Positions 16,839 through 26,412 are shown, counted from the first letter of the stretch. The stretch: DNA of 64,000 nt from Burkholderiaceae bacterium (GCA_030157545.1 JAOAUN010000014.1:62001-126000); one strand, 5' to 3'. Notes: generated by a model from the letters alone, not told the origin. Translations and numbers: made by a program.

Positions 16839-17831
16839 TCAGGCGTTTTCAACCCGCGCTTCGCGCGCGAGTAAATGCTGCACCATCTGCTGCGGCGTTT
16901 CGCCTTCAAACAGCACGCGAGCGACTGCATCGACGATGGGCATGTCGATCTGATGTGCATGCGCCAGTTGCCGTACTGCCTGAACGCAGCGCACGCCTTC
17001 AGCGACATGGCCGAGTTCATCGACAACGAGCTGCAATGATTTGCCGGCAGCCAGCCCGAGTCCGACACGACGGTTGCGTGACAAGTCACCAGTGCAGGTG
17101 AGGATCAGGTCGCCCATGCCGGTCAGGCCCATGAAGGTTTCAGCGCGCCCGCCGAGCGCGGCACCAAGACGTGAAATTTCAGCAAGGCCGCGCGTAATGA
17201 GGGCAGCGCGCGCATTCAGGCCCAGCCCCAGGCCATCGACCACACCGGTGGCAATCGCGAGAATATTTTTGACGGCGCCGCCGACTTCAACGCCGATCAG
17301 GTCATCGCTTGAATAGACGCGTATCGAGCCGCCATGCACGGCTGCGACGACGCGTTCGCGCAACGCAGCGTTGGCCGAGCCAATGGTGAGCGCGCACGGC
17401 AAGCCGCGCGCGACTTCCTGCGCAAATGACGGGCCGGACAGGGCGCCGCAGATAACACTGTCACCCAGTTCTTGCCGCACGATTTGATGCGGCAGCAGCG
17501 CGCTCTGTTCTTCGAGGCCTTTGCACAGCCAGACCAGATTTGGAATGTGATGCGGCTTCAATGCCTGCAGCAGTGGCCGCAGGCCGGCGACCGAGGTGGC
17601 AATGATGAGCAAACCATTTTCTGCGTGCGCGACAGCCGCAGAAAAATCTGCGCTGGCTTTGAGTGCGGCAGGCAGCGCAAAGCCGGGCAGGTAAGCCGTG
17701 TTTTCGCGCTGCGCATCCATCGCAGCAACGGCGGCCGCATTGCGGCCCCACAGCACAAGCTGATGCCGCTGCGCCAGCGCAATGGCCAGTGCAGTACCCC
17801 AGGCGCCGGCGCCGAGTATGCTGATGTTCAT
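16839..17831 (-). CDS. gpsA: NAD(P)-dependent glycerol-3-phosphate dehydrogenase
   Basis: Makes sn-glycerol 3-phosphate from dihydroxyacetone phosphate for phospholipid synthesis; cytoplasmic. The Rossmann motif [10 protein letters not shown] is at residues 7-16. The catalytic-lysine region [15 protein letters not shown] is near residue 190 and the [13 protein letters not shown] region near 240. The length of 330 residues is normal. It is the last gene of the rhodanese-grxC-secB-SH3-gpsA minus-strand run, a common beta-proteobacterial order. Confidence 0.97.
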   Translation of the reverse strand: MNISILGAGAWGTALAIALAQRHQLVLWGRNAAAVAAMDAQRENTAYLPGFALPAALKASADFSAAVAHAENGLLIIATSVAGLRPLLQALKPHHIPNLVWLCKGLEEQSALLPHQIVRQELGDSVICGALSGPSFAQEVARGLPCALTIGSANAALRERVVAAVHGGSIRVYSSDDLIGVEVGGAVKNILAIATGVVDGLGLGLNARAALITRGLAEISRLGAALGGRAETFMGLTGMGDLILTCTGDLSRNRRVGLGLAAGKSLQLVVDELGHVAEGVRCVQAVRQLAHAHQIDMPIVDAVARVLFEGETPQQMVQHLLAREARVENA

Positions 17832-17854
17832 GCTGTTATTTGCTTAATAGAGAA

Positions 17855-18301
17855 TTACTCGCCCCAGACTTCAGCGGCTTTGACGAAACCGCTGTCGCCA
17901 TCACGATGCCTGACCTTGATCCAGCCAGAGGCAATCGGCTCGGCCAGTTCAAGCAAGACACCTTTGGCCGCCGTGAACGCCACCGCAGCAGTGTCCGAGG
18001 CGCTTGCACGAACCGTTGCAACCGGCGCCTCAACGACCAGCGTGCGGCGCGCCGTCAGCTGGCGCGACTCCATCCAGCTGAGTTCGCCGGATGCATCACG
18101 CACGCGCGTCCATTCGCCGCTGACGAACACGACTTCGACCGGCATGCCGGCAGGCGCGATAAATAACTTGCGCGCCTTCTGGCCGGGCGCATCGAACATG
18201 ACTGCCGGTGAGGCAGCCACAGACTTGAAATCTGTCGCCGACGCGGCCGCTGACAGCAATGCCGCGATGACCAGCAGACCGTTCAGACGCCATGCGTTCA
18301 T
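17855..18301 (-). CDS. Exported SH3-like domain protein
   Basis: A signal peptide at residues 1-22 (cut near ASA-TDF) is followed by two SH3b-like repeats. Each has an RVRDASGELSWMESRQL-type phrase: W-R near residues 60-80 and the related IKVRHRDGDSGFVKAAEVWGE at 125-148. Bacterial SH3 domains of this kind often bind peptidoglycan or act as protein contacts in the periplasm. The specific role is unknown. The place between gpsA and secB suggests co-transcription with both. Confidence 0.82.
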   Translation of the reverse strand: MNAWRLNGLLVIAALLSAAASATDFKSVAASPAVMFDAPGQKARKLFIAPAGMPVEVVFVSGEWTRVRDASGELSWMESRQLTARRTLVVEAPVATVRASASDTAAVAFTAAKGVLLELAEPIASGWIKVRHRDGDSGFVKAAEVWGE

Positions 18302-18319
18302 GTCGGCTCAATTCACAGT

Positions 18320-18781
18320 TCAGTGTGCAACGGCACCATTGGCTTGCTTGGCCAGTGCTTCCTGACGCTGCTGGAAAAAGACTTCGAAATTGATTTCGGA
18401 CAGATGCACGGGCGGGAAACCGGCGCGGGTCACCATGTCGGCGATGTTCGAACGCAGATAAGGATAGAGAATATTCGGGCAAGCGATGCCGAGCAAGGGC
18501 TCGAGCTGACCTTCAGGAATGTTGCGCACTTCGAAAATGCCTGCTTGCTTGCCTTCAACCAGAAACGCCACCTTGTCCTTGATCTTGGCCGTCACGGTGA
18601 CGGTAATGCTGGATTCATAGATGCCTTCGGCCAGTACTTCGCTGCCGATATCAATGGACACTTCGATGCTCGGGCCTTCAGGCTCGAGGAAAATGCCTGG
18701 CGAGTTTGGCTGCTCCAGTGACATGTCTTTCAGGTAGACGCGCTGGATATTGAAGGTCGGTTGCTGGTTCTGGTCTGACAT
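18320..18781 (-). CDS. secB: Protein-export chaperone SecB
   Basis: Tetrameric cytoplasmic chaperone that keeps preproteins unfolded and hands them to SecA. Family landmarks are [19 protein letters not shown] near the start, the central phrase [11 protein letters not shown] and [15 protein letters not shown] near 105-120. The length of 153 residues is normal. It lies 62 bases downstream of grxC in the same direction, an order also seen in other proteobacteria. Confidence 0.97.
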   Translation of the reverse strand: MSDQNQQPTFNIQRVYLKDMSLEQPNSPGIFLEPEGPSIEVSIDIGSEVLAEGIYESSITVTVTAKIKDKVAFLVEGKQAGIFEVRNIPEGQLEPLLGIACPNILYPYLRSNIADMVTRAGFPPVHLSEINFEVFFQQRQEALAKQANGAVAH

Positions 18782-18843
18782 GAAACACTTTCATCAAGAG
18801 GGAAAAAAGGACGACCAGCCGGCCGTCCACTACTATTTTAAAT

Positions 18844-19107
18844 TCAGGCGCCCTGCAGCAATGGCTCAAGCTTGCCGGCGCGGTCGAGCGCCGACAGGTC
18901 GTCAAAGCCGCCCACATGCGTGTCGCCGATGTAGATCTGCGGCACAGTGCGACGGCCGGTCTTTTCCATCATCAGCGCTTTCTGCTGCGGCTCAAGATCG
19001 ATACGGATCTTTTCAATCTCTTCAACACCTTTGGATTTCAACAGTCGCTCTGCCATCGTGCAATACGGGCAAACGCCTGAGCTATACATCAGAACATGGA
19101 CACTCAT
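18844..19107 (-). CDS. grxC: Glutaredoxin 3
   Basis: Glutathione-dependent thiol-disulfide reductase. The active site CPYC is at residues 13-16; the TVPQIYIGDTHVGG glutathione-binding region is near 54-67. The length of 87 residues fits GrxC. It sits between the rhodanese gene (12 bases upstream) and secB. Confidence 0.96.
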   Translation of the reverse strand: MSVHVLMYSSGVCPYCTMAERLLKSKGVEEIEKIRIDLEPQQKALMMEKTGRRTVPQIYIGDTHVGGFDDLSALDRAGKLEPLLQGA

Positions 19108-19119
19108 TTTTTGCTCCTG

Positions 19120-19515
19120 TTATTTAGCTACCGGTAGTCCCTGCGCCTGCCAGGCATCGAAGCCGCCATCGAGACTGTACACCTCGGCGAAGCCGGCCTG
19201 TGCAAGCTGCACCGCGCCTTTCACCGACTGCACACCCGCCGTGCAAACCACCAGCACTGGCTTTGACTTGTCGAGTTCATTGATTCGGGCAGCGAGCTCT
19301 TTGAGCGGGATATTTTTTGCCGTCCGCAGATGGCCGGCCGCAAATTCTTCCGGCGCGCGCACGTCCACGATAACAGCATTGCCTTTGTTGATCAGTTGGG
19401 TCGCCTGCAGAATCGTCAGGTTATGCTTGCTGCGGGAAAGAACAGGCCACGCCAGCGCCGCACCCGAAACGAGGGCAGTCAGGACGAGCCAGATATTATC
19501 AATGAAGAATTTCAC
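19120..19515 (-). CDS. Membrane-anchored rhodanese-like sulfurtransferase
   Basis: One N-terminal membrane helix (about residues 4-26) precedes a rhodanese domain with the active-site loop VVCTAGVQS; the cysteine is near residue 91. By family it transfers or binds sulfane sulfur. The start is a GTG at 19515, because the protein then begins VKFFIDNIW, the usual beginning in related species; an upstream in-frame start at 19563 adds 16 residues. No good ribosome site marks either. It leads the grxC-secB-gpsA run and is divergent from gpmA. Confidence 0.87.
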   Translation of the reverse strand: MKFFIDNIWLVLTALVSGAALAWPVLSRSKHNLTILQATQLINKGNAVIVDVRAPEEFAAGHLRTAKNIPLKELAARINELDKSKPVLVVCTAGVQSVKGAVQLAQAGFAEVYSLDGGFDAWQAQGLPVAK

Positions 19516-19619
19516 AGAGGTCCAATCGTTGAAAACAAGCGTGCCATTATAAAATAGAAGCACGAATTCAATTCAAGCTGCTTTTTTTCCTTTTTTATCC
19601 CGCAAGGTTTTCAAACAAC

Positions 19620-20366
19620 ATGTACAAAATCGTATTGATGCGCCATGGCGAATCTACCTGGAACCTCGAAAATCGCTTCACTGGCTGGACCGATGTCGAC
19701 CTGACTGATAAAGGCCGTGCCGAAGCCCGCCACGCCGGCAAACTGCTGCTCGAAGCCGGCTTTAGCTTTGACCTGACGTACACCTCGGTCCTGAAGCGCG
19801 CTATCCGCACGCTCTGGATCACGCTCGACGAGATGGACCTGATGTGGCTGCCTATGGTTCACAGCTGGCGTTTGAACGAGCGCCACTACGGCGCGCTGCA
19901 GGGCTTAAACAAGGGCGAGACCGCCGCCAAGTATGGCGACGAGCAAGTGATGGTCTGGCGTCGCAGCTATGACATTCCACCAAACCCGCTGGAGACTAAC
20001 GACCCGCGCACGTCTTTCGATGACCCGCGTTACGCCAAATTGAAGCGGGAACAGATCCCACTGACCGAGTGCCTGAAAGACACTGTCGAGCGTGTGCTGC
20101 CGATGTGGGACGAGTCGATCGCGCCGGCCATCCGCAGCGGCAAGCGCATCCTGATTTCGGCGCACGGCAACAGCTTGCGCGCTCTGATCAAGTACCTTGA
20201 CGGCATCAGCGACAAGGACATCGTAGGCGTCAACATCCCGAACGGCCAGCCGCTGGTGTATGAACTCGACGCTGACTTGAAGCCCATCCGCAGCTATTAC
20301 CTGGGCGACGCTGCCGCCATTGAGGCGGCCCAAAAAGCCGTTGCCAGCCAAGGCAAGGCCAAATAA
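19620..20366 (+). CDS. gpmA: 2,3-bisphosphoglycerate-dependent phosphoglycerate mutase
   Basis: Interconverts 3- and 2-phosphoglycerate in glycolysis. The phosphohistidine motif LMRHGEST is at residues 7-14, followed by [12 protein letters not shown]. The second catalytic His is in [11 protein letters not shown] near residue 182. The length of 248 residues is normal. It is first in a plus-strand run with the EnvC-like gene, ctpA and thiF, with gaps of 5 and 4 bases before the next two genes. Confidence 0.97.
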   Translation: MYKIVLMRHGESTWNLENRFTGWTDVDLTDKGRAEARHAGKLLLEAGFSFDLTYTSVLKRAIRTLWITLDEMDLMWLPMVHSWRLNERHYGALQGLNKGETAAKYGDEQVMVWRRSYDIPPNPLETNDPRTSFDDPRYAKLKREQIPLTECLKDTVERVLPMWDESIAPAIRSGKRILISAHGNSLRALIKYLDGISDKDIVGVNIPNGQPLVYELDADLKPIRSYYLGDAAAIEAAQKAVASQGKAK

Positions 20367-20371
20367 AACCG

Positions 20372-21745
20372 ATGAGCATTGTCCGCGTCGTTACAGGCTG
20401 GTCGCTAGCAGTTGCCCTTGCGGGTTCGCTGCTGGCCGTGCTGTCTGCTGCCCACGCCGAGGTCAGCACCAAAGTCACGGAGCGCAGCCGCCAGAAGCAG
20501 GCCGCTGAAGAAGAGCGTGCCGGCCTGCGCAAGAAATTGTCGGACCTGAAAGAAGACATCAGCAAGACCGAGAAGGAACGCAGTCATGCAGCCGATGCGC
20601 TGGCAGCGTCGGAAGCGTCGATCTCGAACGCCAACCGCTCGCTGCGCGAACTGGCTGCCGAGCAGGCGCAGACGAAGGCGCGACTGACGGCGTTGTCGAT
20701 TAGTCAGGAAGAATTGGAAACAGCAGTGCGCCAGCAGCGCGCGCAACTGGAGAAAATGCTGCGCGAGCAGTATGTGGCGGGCCACGATGACCGCATCCGC
20801 TTGCTGCTGTCGGGCGACAACCCGAACCGCATGAGCCGCGAGCTGCGCTACCTTGGTTATGTGTCGGCAGCGCAGACGCAGGCGATAGAAAAATTGCAGG
20901 CCAATCTGGCGGCCATCGAAGCCAACAAGCTGCAGGCCGAAGAAGCGCGGCAAGAGCTCGAAGAGATCGCGGCGGAACAGCGCGAACAGAAAGCGCTGCT
21001 GGAAAAAGAAAAAGCTAACCGCAAATCCTTAGTCAGCCAGCTGTCAAGCAAACTCGGCGCGCAGCGCAAAGAGGCTGGCAATCTGGCGCGTGACGAAGAG
21101 CGACTGGGTTCGCTGGTTGACCGTTTGAGCAGCCTGATTGCGCAGCAGCGCAAGGCAGAGGAAGCCGCGGCGAAAAAACGCGCTCTGGCAGCCGCAAACA
21201 AGCTGGCTAGCCAACAGGCCAGAGAGCGCGAGCGTAAGCTGGAAAAGCCGGTGGATAAGACAGAGGCAAAAACCGCAGAAAAGGCCGCTGCCAAAGAGGT
21301 GCCGAAACCCGCCGCACCGGTTGAAGCCAGTGCCCCGGTGAACAATGGCAGTGCATTTGCCAGCCTGCGCGGCAAATTGCATATGCCAGTCAAGGGCGAA
21401 CTTTTCGCCAGCTTCGGGACCCGCCGCGCTGAAGGACCGAGCTGGAAGGGGGTGTTCATCAAGGCCGTCGAAGGCGCCGAGGTGAGAGCCGCAGGTGCTG
21501 GTGAAGTGATCTTCGCCGACTGGATGCGCGGCTTTGGCAACTTGATAATCGTCGACCACGGCGGGCAGTACATGACCATCTACGGAAATAATCAATCGTT
21601 GATGAAGCGGCCCGGCGACAGGGTCAAGGCAGGAGACTCGATTGCTACTGCAGGGAACAGCGGCGGCAATGAGCATTCGGGTTTATACTTTGAGATGCGG
21701 TACCAGGGACGGGCGATTGACCCGCTGGCATGGATGAACAGGTGA
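20372..21745 (+). CDS. envC: EnvC-like murein hydrolase activator
   Basis: Periplasmic protein with a signal peptide (residues 1-30, cut near AHA-EVS), a long coiled coil rich in Glu, Lys, Arg and Ala (about 32-290), an Ala/Lys/Pro linker, and a C-terminal LytM (M23) domain (about 335-457). The zinc ligands of active M23 peptidases are missing: the first site reads WKGVFIKA and the last GLYFEMR in place of an HxH. This is what EnvC-type activators look like; they turn on amidases at the division site instead of cutting murein themselves. It is 5 bases after gpmA and 4 bases before ctpA. Confidence 0.9.
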   Translation: MSIVRVVTGWSLAVALAGSLLAVLSAAHAEVSTKVTERSRQKQAAEEERAGLRKKLSDLKEDISKTEKERSHAADALAASEASISNANRSLRELAAEQAQTKARLTALSISQEELETAVRQQRAQLEKMLREQYVAGHDDRIRLLLSGDNPNRMSRELRYLGYVSAAQTQAIEKLQANLAAIEANKLQAEEARQELEEIAAEQREQKALLEKEKANRKSLVSQLSSKLGAQRKEAGNLARDEERLGSLVDRLSSLIAQQRKAEEAAAKKRALAAANKLASQQARERERKLEKPVDKTEAKTAEKAAAKEVPKPAAPVEASAPVNNGSAFASLRGKLHMPVKGELFASFGTRRAEGPSWKGVFIKAVEGAEVRAAGAGEVIFADWMRGFGNLIIVDHGGQYMTIYGNNQSLMKRPGDRVKAGDSIATAGNSGGNEHSGLYFEMRYQGRAIDPLAWMNR

Positions 21746-21749
21746 ACAC

Positions 21750-23204
21750 ATGGGTAGCAGACTTAAAAACATCGGCCTGATAGGTTTTGGACTGGTCGCC
21801 GGCATCGCAGGTTCGATGCAATTTGATGCGCTGGCACAGAAGAACGTCGGCACGCCTTTGCCAGTAGAGGAGCTGAGACAGCTCGCCGATGTATTTGGCC
21901 TGATCAAATCCGACTATGTCGAAAACGTCGAAGACAAGAAGCTGCTGACCGAGGCCATCTCGGGCATGGTGGCGTCGCTGGACCCGCATTCCGCATATCT
22001 CGACAAAAAGGCCTTCAAGGAACTGCGCGAGGGCACGCAGGGCAAGTTCGTCGGACTCGGCATTGAAGTAGGCATGGAAGACGGCTATGTCAAAGTGATA
22101 TCGCCCATTGAAGACTCACCTGCCTACAAAGCAGGCCTGAAAGCCGGCGACTTGATTACCCGCCTCGACACCACACCGGTGAAAGGCATGACGCTGGATG
22201 AAGCCGTCAAGCGCATGCGCGGCGAACCGAACACCAAGATCACGCTGACTGTCGCCCGCAAGGAAGAAGACAAGCCGCTGCTGATTGCGATTACGCGCCA
22301 GGAAATCCGCGTACAAAGCGTCAAGGGCAAAATTGTCGAGCCGGGCTATGGCTGGGTGCGCGTAGCGCAATTTCAGGAGCCGACAGTAGAAGACCTGGCC
22401 AAGAAAATCACCGCGTTGTATGCGCAAGAGCCGAACATGAAAGGCCTGGTGCTCGACCTGCGCAATGACCCGGGCGGCGTGCTGCCAGGCGCCATTGGCG
22501 TGTCGGCTGCATTCATTGCCAAGGACGCGCCGGTTGTATCAACCAATGGCCAGCTGCCGGATTCGAAGGCAACTTACTACGCACGCAAGGACTTCTACGC
22601 AACCCGTTCCGGCACTGATCCGCTGGCAAAGCTGCCGGAAATGGTTAAAAAAGTGAAAATGGTCGTGCTGGTCAATTCCGGTTCCGCTTCGGCTTCCGAG
22701 ATCGTTGCCGGCGCGCTGCAAGACTACAAGCGCGCCACCATCATGGGCACACAAACATTTGGCAAAGGCTCGGTACAGACGATACGCCAGCTGTCCGCCG
22801 ACACCGCAGTCAAGCTGACCACGGCACGCTATTACACGCCGCTGGGACGCTCGATTCAGGCACGCGGCATCGTACCGGACCTGCTGGTGGACGAATATGC
22901 GGACGGTGACGGCATCAACAGCATGCGCTTGCGTGAAGCCGACCTGCAAAAGCACCTGAGCAATGACCGCGACAAGGAAGCGGATGCCGCCAATGTGGTC
23001 GATGAACTTGAAGAACAAAAGCGACTGGCTGCGCTTGAGAAAAAACGCAAGCCGCTGGAGTTTGGCAGCAAGGAAGATTTCCAGCTGGCGCAGGCGCTGA
23101 ACCACCTGAAGGGCCAGCCGGTGCAGCTGTCGAAATCTGCAAAGATCGAAAACAAGAAAGAGCCAACCATTAATAATCCGGATGGCGCGCCTGAGAAGAA
23201 GTAA
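21750..23204 (+). CDS. ctpA: C-terminal processing protease, S41 family
   Basis: Periplasmic or membrane-anchored serine protease. An N-terminal hydrophobic stretch (residues 7-28) acts as signal or anchor. A PDZ domain follows at about 95-180 (GLGIEVGMEDGYVKV, SPAYKAGLKAGD). The catalytic Ser is in NSGSASASE near residue 312 and the catalytic Lys in FGKGS near 338. The C-terminus is highly charged. Family members trim cell-wall enzymes and other envelope proteins, which fits the EnvC-like neighbour. The length of 484 residues is normal. Confidence 0.95.
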   Translation: MGSRLKNIGLIGFGLVAGIAGSMQFDALAQKNVGTPLPVEELRQLADVFGLIKSDYVENVEDKKLLTEAISGMVASLDPHSAYLDKKAFKELREGTQGKFVGLGIEVGMEDGYVKVISPIEDSPAYKAGLKAGDLITRLDTTPVKGMTLDEAVKRMRGEPNTKITLTVARKEEDKPLLIAITRQEIRVQSVKGKIVEPGYGWVRVAQFQEPTVEDLAKKITALYAQEPNMKGLVLDLRNDPGGVLPGAIGVSAAFIAKDAPVVSTNGQLPDSKATYYARKDFYATRSGTDPLAKLPEMVKKVKMVVLVNSGSASASEIVAGALQDYKRATIMGTQTFGKGSVQTIRQLSADTAVKLTTARYYTPLGRSIQARGIVPDLLVDEYADGDGINSMRLREADLQKHLSNDRDKEADAANVVDELEEQKRLAALEKKRKPLEFGSKEDFQLAQALNHLKGQPVQLSKSAKIENKKEPTINNPDGAPEKK

Positions 23205-23220
23205 GTAAAAAAACCAAGCA

Positions 23221-23316
23221 AAGACACTGGATCCCGGCCTGCGCCGGGATGACGGTTTTTTGGACTCGCCAATTACTACTAACGTCACCCCGGCGCAGGC
23301 CGGGGTCCAGTGTCTT
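23221..23316. repeat. REP-like inverted pair between ctpA and thiF
   Basis: Two 34-base arms, 23221-23254 and 23283-23316, are inverted copies with only two mismatches, separated by 28 bases. Each arm is itself partly palindromic (CCGGCCTGCGCCGG core). In transcripts the pair would fold into a long stem and could limit read-through from ctpA to thiF. The same sequence family recurs at 24088-24174 and 59641-59779. Confidence 0.9.
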
Positions 23317-23330
23317 GATGTTTAGCTCAC

Positions 23331-24086
23331 ATGAACGACCACCAGCTCCTGCGCTATTCGCGCCATATCCTGCTCGACGACATTGGCATTGAAGGCCAGG
23401 AAAAATTGCTGGCTGCGCATGCGCTCGTGATTGGCGCCGGCGGGCTTGGCTCTCCGGTTGCGCTGTATCTGGCTTCGGCCGGCGTCGGCAAGATCACGCT
23501 GGTCGATCATGACAGCGTTGACCTGACAAATCTGCAACGCCAGATCATGCACACGACAGCGCGCGTAGGACAAGCGAAGGCCAGCTCCGGCAAGCAGGCG
23601 CTGACTGAAATTAATCCTGATATCGAGATCGTCGCTGTTTGTGAGCGCGCAGAAGGCGAGCGGCTCGCGCAGCTGGTGGCCAGCGCCAGCGTGGTGCTCG
23701 ACTGTACCGACAACTTCGCCACCCGTCATGCCATCAACCGTGCCTGCGTTGCGGCCGGCGTGCCGCTGGTGTCGGGCGCGGCAATCCGTATGGATGGCCA
23801 GATCGCCGTCTTCGATCCGCGCTCCGGCACGACGCCTTGCTATGCGTGCCTGTTCCCGCCCGATCAGCAATTCGAAGAAGTGCAGTGCTCGACGATGGGC
23901 GTGTTCGCGCCGCTGGTAGGCATCATTGGCACCATGCAGGCGGCCGAAGCGTTGAAAGTGGTGATGGGAATCGGCGAGTCGCTGGCACAGCGATTATTGC
24001 TGCTCGATGCGCGGCATATGGAATGGAGCAGCATACGGACGACGAAAAGTCCGGATTGTGCAGTGTGCGGTTCTACTCATCGTTGA
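23331..24086 (+). CDS. MoeB/ThiF-family sulfur-carrier adenylyltransferase
   Basis: E1-like enzyme that adenylates the C-terminal Gly of a sulfur carrier (MoaD or ThiS). The nucleotide-binding motif GAGGLGSP is at about residues 36-43; the conserved RQIMH region follows LTNLQ near 65-75. Two CxxC pairs, CYAC near 170 and CAVC near 246, form the zinc site. The phrase VQCSTMGVFAPLVG is typical. The length of 251 residues fits MoeB or ThiF; the two cannot be told apart without the partner genes, which are not in the window. It is flanked on both sides by REP-like elements. Confidence 0.9.
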   Translation: MNDHQLLRYSRHILLDDIGIEGQEKLLAAHALVIGAGGLGSPVALYLASAGVGKITLVDHDSVDLTNLQRQIMHTTARVGQAKASSGKQALTEINPDIEIVAVCERAEGERLAQLVASASVVLDCTDNFATRHAINRACVAAGVPLVSGAAIRMDGQIAVFDPRSGTTPCYACLFPPDQQFEEVQCSTMGVFAPLVGIIGTMQAAEALKVVMGIGESLAQRLLLLDARHMEWSSIRTTKSPDCAVCGSTHR

Positions 24087-24087
24087 G

Positions 24088-24174
24088 CGAAAGACGCTGG
24101 GCCCCAGCGTGCGCTGGGGCGACGGTTATTTATCTACCGTCGTCCTGATGAAAATCAGGACCCAGCGTCTTTCG
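24088..24174. repeat. REP-like nested palindrome after thiF
   Basis: Outer arms CGAAAGACGCTGGG (24088-24101) and CCCAGCGTCTTTCG (24161-24174) are perfect 14-base inverted repeats. Inside are two more hairpins, centred at about 24110 (CCCCAGCG/CGCTGGGG) and 24152 (GTCCTGAT/ATCAGGAC). The element starts two bases after the thiF stop codon and lies between convergent thiF and slmA, so it may also end transcription. Confidence 0.9.
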
Positions 24175-24206
24175 TTAAATCTACAAACCCATCTATAGCT
24201 GCACAA

Positions 24207-24782
24207 CTAATCCAGCAACAGCGCCAGCTGCGCTTGCGCGCCCTCCGCAGGCCGCAGCTTGAATCCGGTCTTGGCAAAACGATGCCAGCGCCCCATTACG
24301 AAAGCCATCAGAAAACCAGCGCACGTCGCCGCGTCGCTCTCGCGCACCATGCCCTGACTGGCAGCGAGTTTCAGCGCTTGCCGCAATGCCAACTCCACCC
24401 TGTCGGCAAACTGGTTCATGCGCTGCTGCAGCCGTTCGTCTTCATTGACGAGTGCGTCCCCGATGATGACCTTGGTCATGCCGGGATTCTGGTCGGCGAA
24501 ATCGAGCAGCATGCCGACGATGGTGCGCACCTGCTGCAGGCCGCTTTCTTGGTTCCTGTTAATTTGATTGATGAGCCCGAAGACGGACGATTCAATGAAT
24601 TCGATCAGTCCTTCGAACATTTGCGCTTTGCTGGCGAAGTGCCGGTAGAGCGCCGCCTCGGACACGCTTAGCCTGGCTGCCAGCGCCGCGGTGGTGATTT
24701 TTTCACCCTTGGGGTTTTCCAGCATCGCTGCCAGCGCCTGGAGAATTTGCAGCTTGCGTTCGCCTGGTCTCAGAGTTGCCAT
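24207..24782 (-). CDS. slmA: TetR-family nucleoid occlusion factor SlmA
   Basis: DNA-binding protein that blocks FtsZ assembly over the chromosome. The TetR helix-turn-helix is at about residues 30-55 (ITTAALAARLSVSEAALYRHFASK), with the SlmA-type phrase YRHFASKAQMFEGLIEFIE. The length of 191 residues fits SlmA. The next genes in this direction are a nucleotidase and argB, an order shared with other beta-proteobacteria. SlmA identity is by motif and context; a plain TetR regulator is the alternative. Confidence 0.88.
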   Translation of the reverse strand: MATLRPGERKLQILQALAAMLENPKGEKITTAALAARLSVSEAALYRHFASKAQMFEGLIEFIESSVFGLINQINRNQESGLQQVRTIVGMLLDFADQNPGMTKVIIGDALVNEDERLQQRMNQFADRVELALRQALKLAASQGMVRESDAATCAGFLMAFVMGRWHRFAKTGFKLRPAEGAQAQLALLLD

Positions 24783-24823
24783 AGTCTTTTTTTAGTTAAG
24801 CCATCGACAGGAGTACAGCGTCA

Positions 24824-25504
24824 TCAACGCAATTGGTGCAGCTGCTTAGGCAATTGCCTGACGGATTTTACTTTGACATTAACATATTGCGGCCGCGATG
24901 CCCTAGCCGGCAGGTAGCGCGTGACCCAGACGGTGCGCATGCCTAACGATTTGGCTGCCTTCAGATTTTGCAAGGTATCTTCAACCAGTACGCAGCGACG
25001 CGCCACCAGTCCTTCTTTAGCAAGCAATTTTTTGAGCAGCAGCCTTGACGGCTTGGGCCGTAGTTGCCGATGCACGAGCATAGCCTCAATCGGCAAATGC
25101 GCAGCGAAATGGCGGTGCAGGCCGAGATGCCGTACCACGGCTTTTGAATACGCAGCCGGTGCATTAGTGAACAGGATTTTCTTGCCCGGCAAACGCTTGA
25201 GCAAACTACCAACGCCGCGCTCGGCGCGGATCATGGTCGACAGATTGTCAAAGCAATGGGCGTCGCGCAAAAAGTCTTCGGCGCGAACGGCATGGTGACG
25301 CATCATGCCGAGCAAAGTCGCGCCGTAGCGCTGCCAGTACGCGAGTCGCATTGCATTGACCGCGTCGGGATGCGAAGGCCGCGCTTCAGCCTCCAGCACC
25401 CGCGCGATCAGCGCGTTCATGTTGACATTAATGGCCGGGAAAATCGCATGCGATGCATCATGCAGCGTATTGTCCAGATCGAACAGCCAGGTCAGTTTGC
25501 GCAA
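24824..25504 (-). CDS. Pyrimidine 5'-nucleotidase (HAD superfamily)
   Basis: HAD phosphatase with motif I FDLDNTLHD at residues 8-16, motif II FTNAPAAY near 112-119 and motif III/IV VEDTLQNLKAAKSLGM near 172-187. The NTLHDA form of motif I is typical of the SDT1/pyrimidine 5'-nucleotidase group. The length of 226 residues is normal. It lies between argB (11 bases upstream) and slmA. Confidence 0.88.
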   Translation of the reverse strand: MRKLTWLFDLDNTLHDASHAIFPAINVNMNALIARVLEAEARPSHPDAVNAMRLAYWQRYGATLLGMMRHHAVRAEDFLRDAHCFDNLSTMIRAERGVGSLLKRLPGKKILFTNAPAAYSKAVVRHLGLHRHFAAHLPIEAMLVHRQLRPKPSRLLLKKLLAKEGLVARRCVLVEDTLQNLKAAKSLGMRTVWVTRYLPARASRPQYVNVKVKSVRQLPKQLHQLR

Positions 25505-25515
25505 TGCGTGAGCAA

Positions 25516-26412
25516 TTAATGCGAACGGATCATGGTGCCGAAGGCCTGCTCGGTCAGCACTTCGAGCAGCAGCGAATGTTCAATGCGGCCATCAATGATG
25601 TGGACCGTATTGACGCCCGATTTGGCCGCATCCAGTGCGGACGAAATTTTTGGCAGCATGCCACCGGAGATGGTGCCGTCTTCAAACATTTCGTCAATCT
25701 CGCGCGCCGACAGATCGGTCAGCAAGTTGCCCTTCTTGTCGAGCACGCCAGGGATATTGGTCATGATGATGAGCTTTTCCGCACGCAGAATTTCAGCGAT
25801 CTTGCCGGCGACCAGATCGGCGTTGATATTGTAGGCCTGCCCGTCTTCACCAAAGCCAATCGGCGAAATGATGGGAATGAACGCGTCATCCTGCAGCGCC
25901 TTGACGACAGCTGGATTGATGCCATCAATCTCGCCGACAAAGCCGAGGTCGAGAAATTCGCCGGGACGCTCTTTGTCCGGCATCTGCATTTTGCGCGCAC
26001 GGATCAGGCCGCCGTCTTTGCCGGTCAGACCAACTGCTTGGCCGCCGTAGTGATTGATCAGCATGACAATGTCTTGCTGCACTTCACCGCCGAGCACCCA
26101 CTCAACCACTTCCATGGTTTCTTCATCGGTGATGCGCATGCCCTGCACGAAGCTGCCTTGCTTGCCGATTTTTTTCAGCGCATTGTCAATTTGCGGGCCG
26201 CCACCGTGCACGACGACCGGATTCATGCCAACGAGCTTGAGTAGAATCACGTCGCGCGCAAAGCCGTGCTTGAGGCGCTCTTCCGTCATCGCATTGCCGC
26301 CGTATTTGACGACGATGGTCTTGCCATGGAACTTGCGGATATACGGCAAGGCCTCCGCCAGAATCTCGGCTTTGATTTCAGGTGGAACAGTAGTGGTTAG
26401 CTTCGCGGTCAT
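25516..26412 (-). CDS. argB: Acetylglutamate kinase
   Basis: Second step of arginine synthesis: phosphorylates N-acetylglutamate. The amino-acid kinase fold shows KYGGNAM near residue 36, VHGGGPQID near 68-76 and the GKDGGLIRA region. The N-terminal extension ([20 protein letters not shown]) is of the kind found in arginine-inhibited enzymes, so feedback inhibition is likely. The length of 298 residues is normal. Confidence 0.97.
   Translation of the reverse strand: MTAKLTTTVPPEIKAEILAEALPYIRKFHGKTIVVKYGGNAMTEERLKHGFARDVILLKLVGMNPVVVHGGGPQIDNALKKIGKQGSFVQGMRITDEETMEVVEWVLGGEVQQDIVMLINHYGGQAVGLTGKDGGLIRARKMQMPDKERPGEFLDLGFVGEIDGINPAVVKALQDDAFIPIISPIGFGEDGQAYNINADLVAGKIAEILRAEKLIIMTNIPGVLDKKGNLLTDLSAREIDEMFEDGTISGGMLPKISSALDAAKSGVNTVHIIDGRIEHSLLLEVLTEQAFGTMIRSH

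Noticed and set aside
18844..19107. Possible thioredoxin instead of glutaredoxin
   Set aside because: The CPYC site, small size and TVPQ glutathione region are of the glutaredoxin type.
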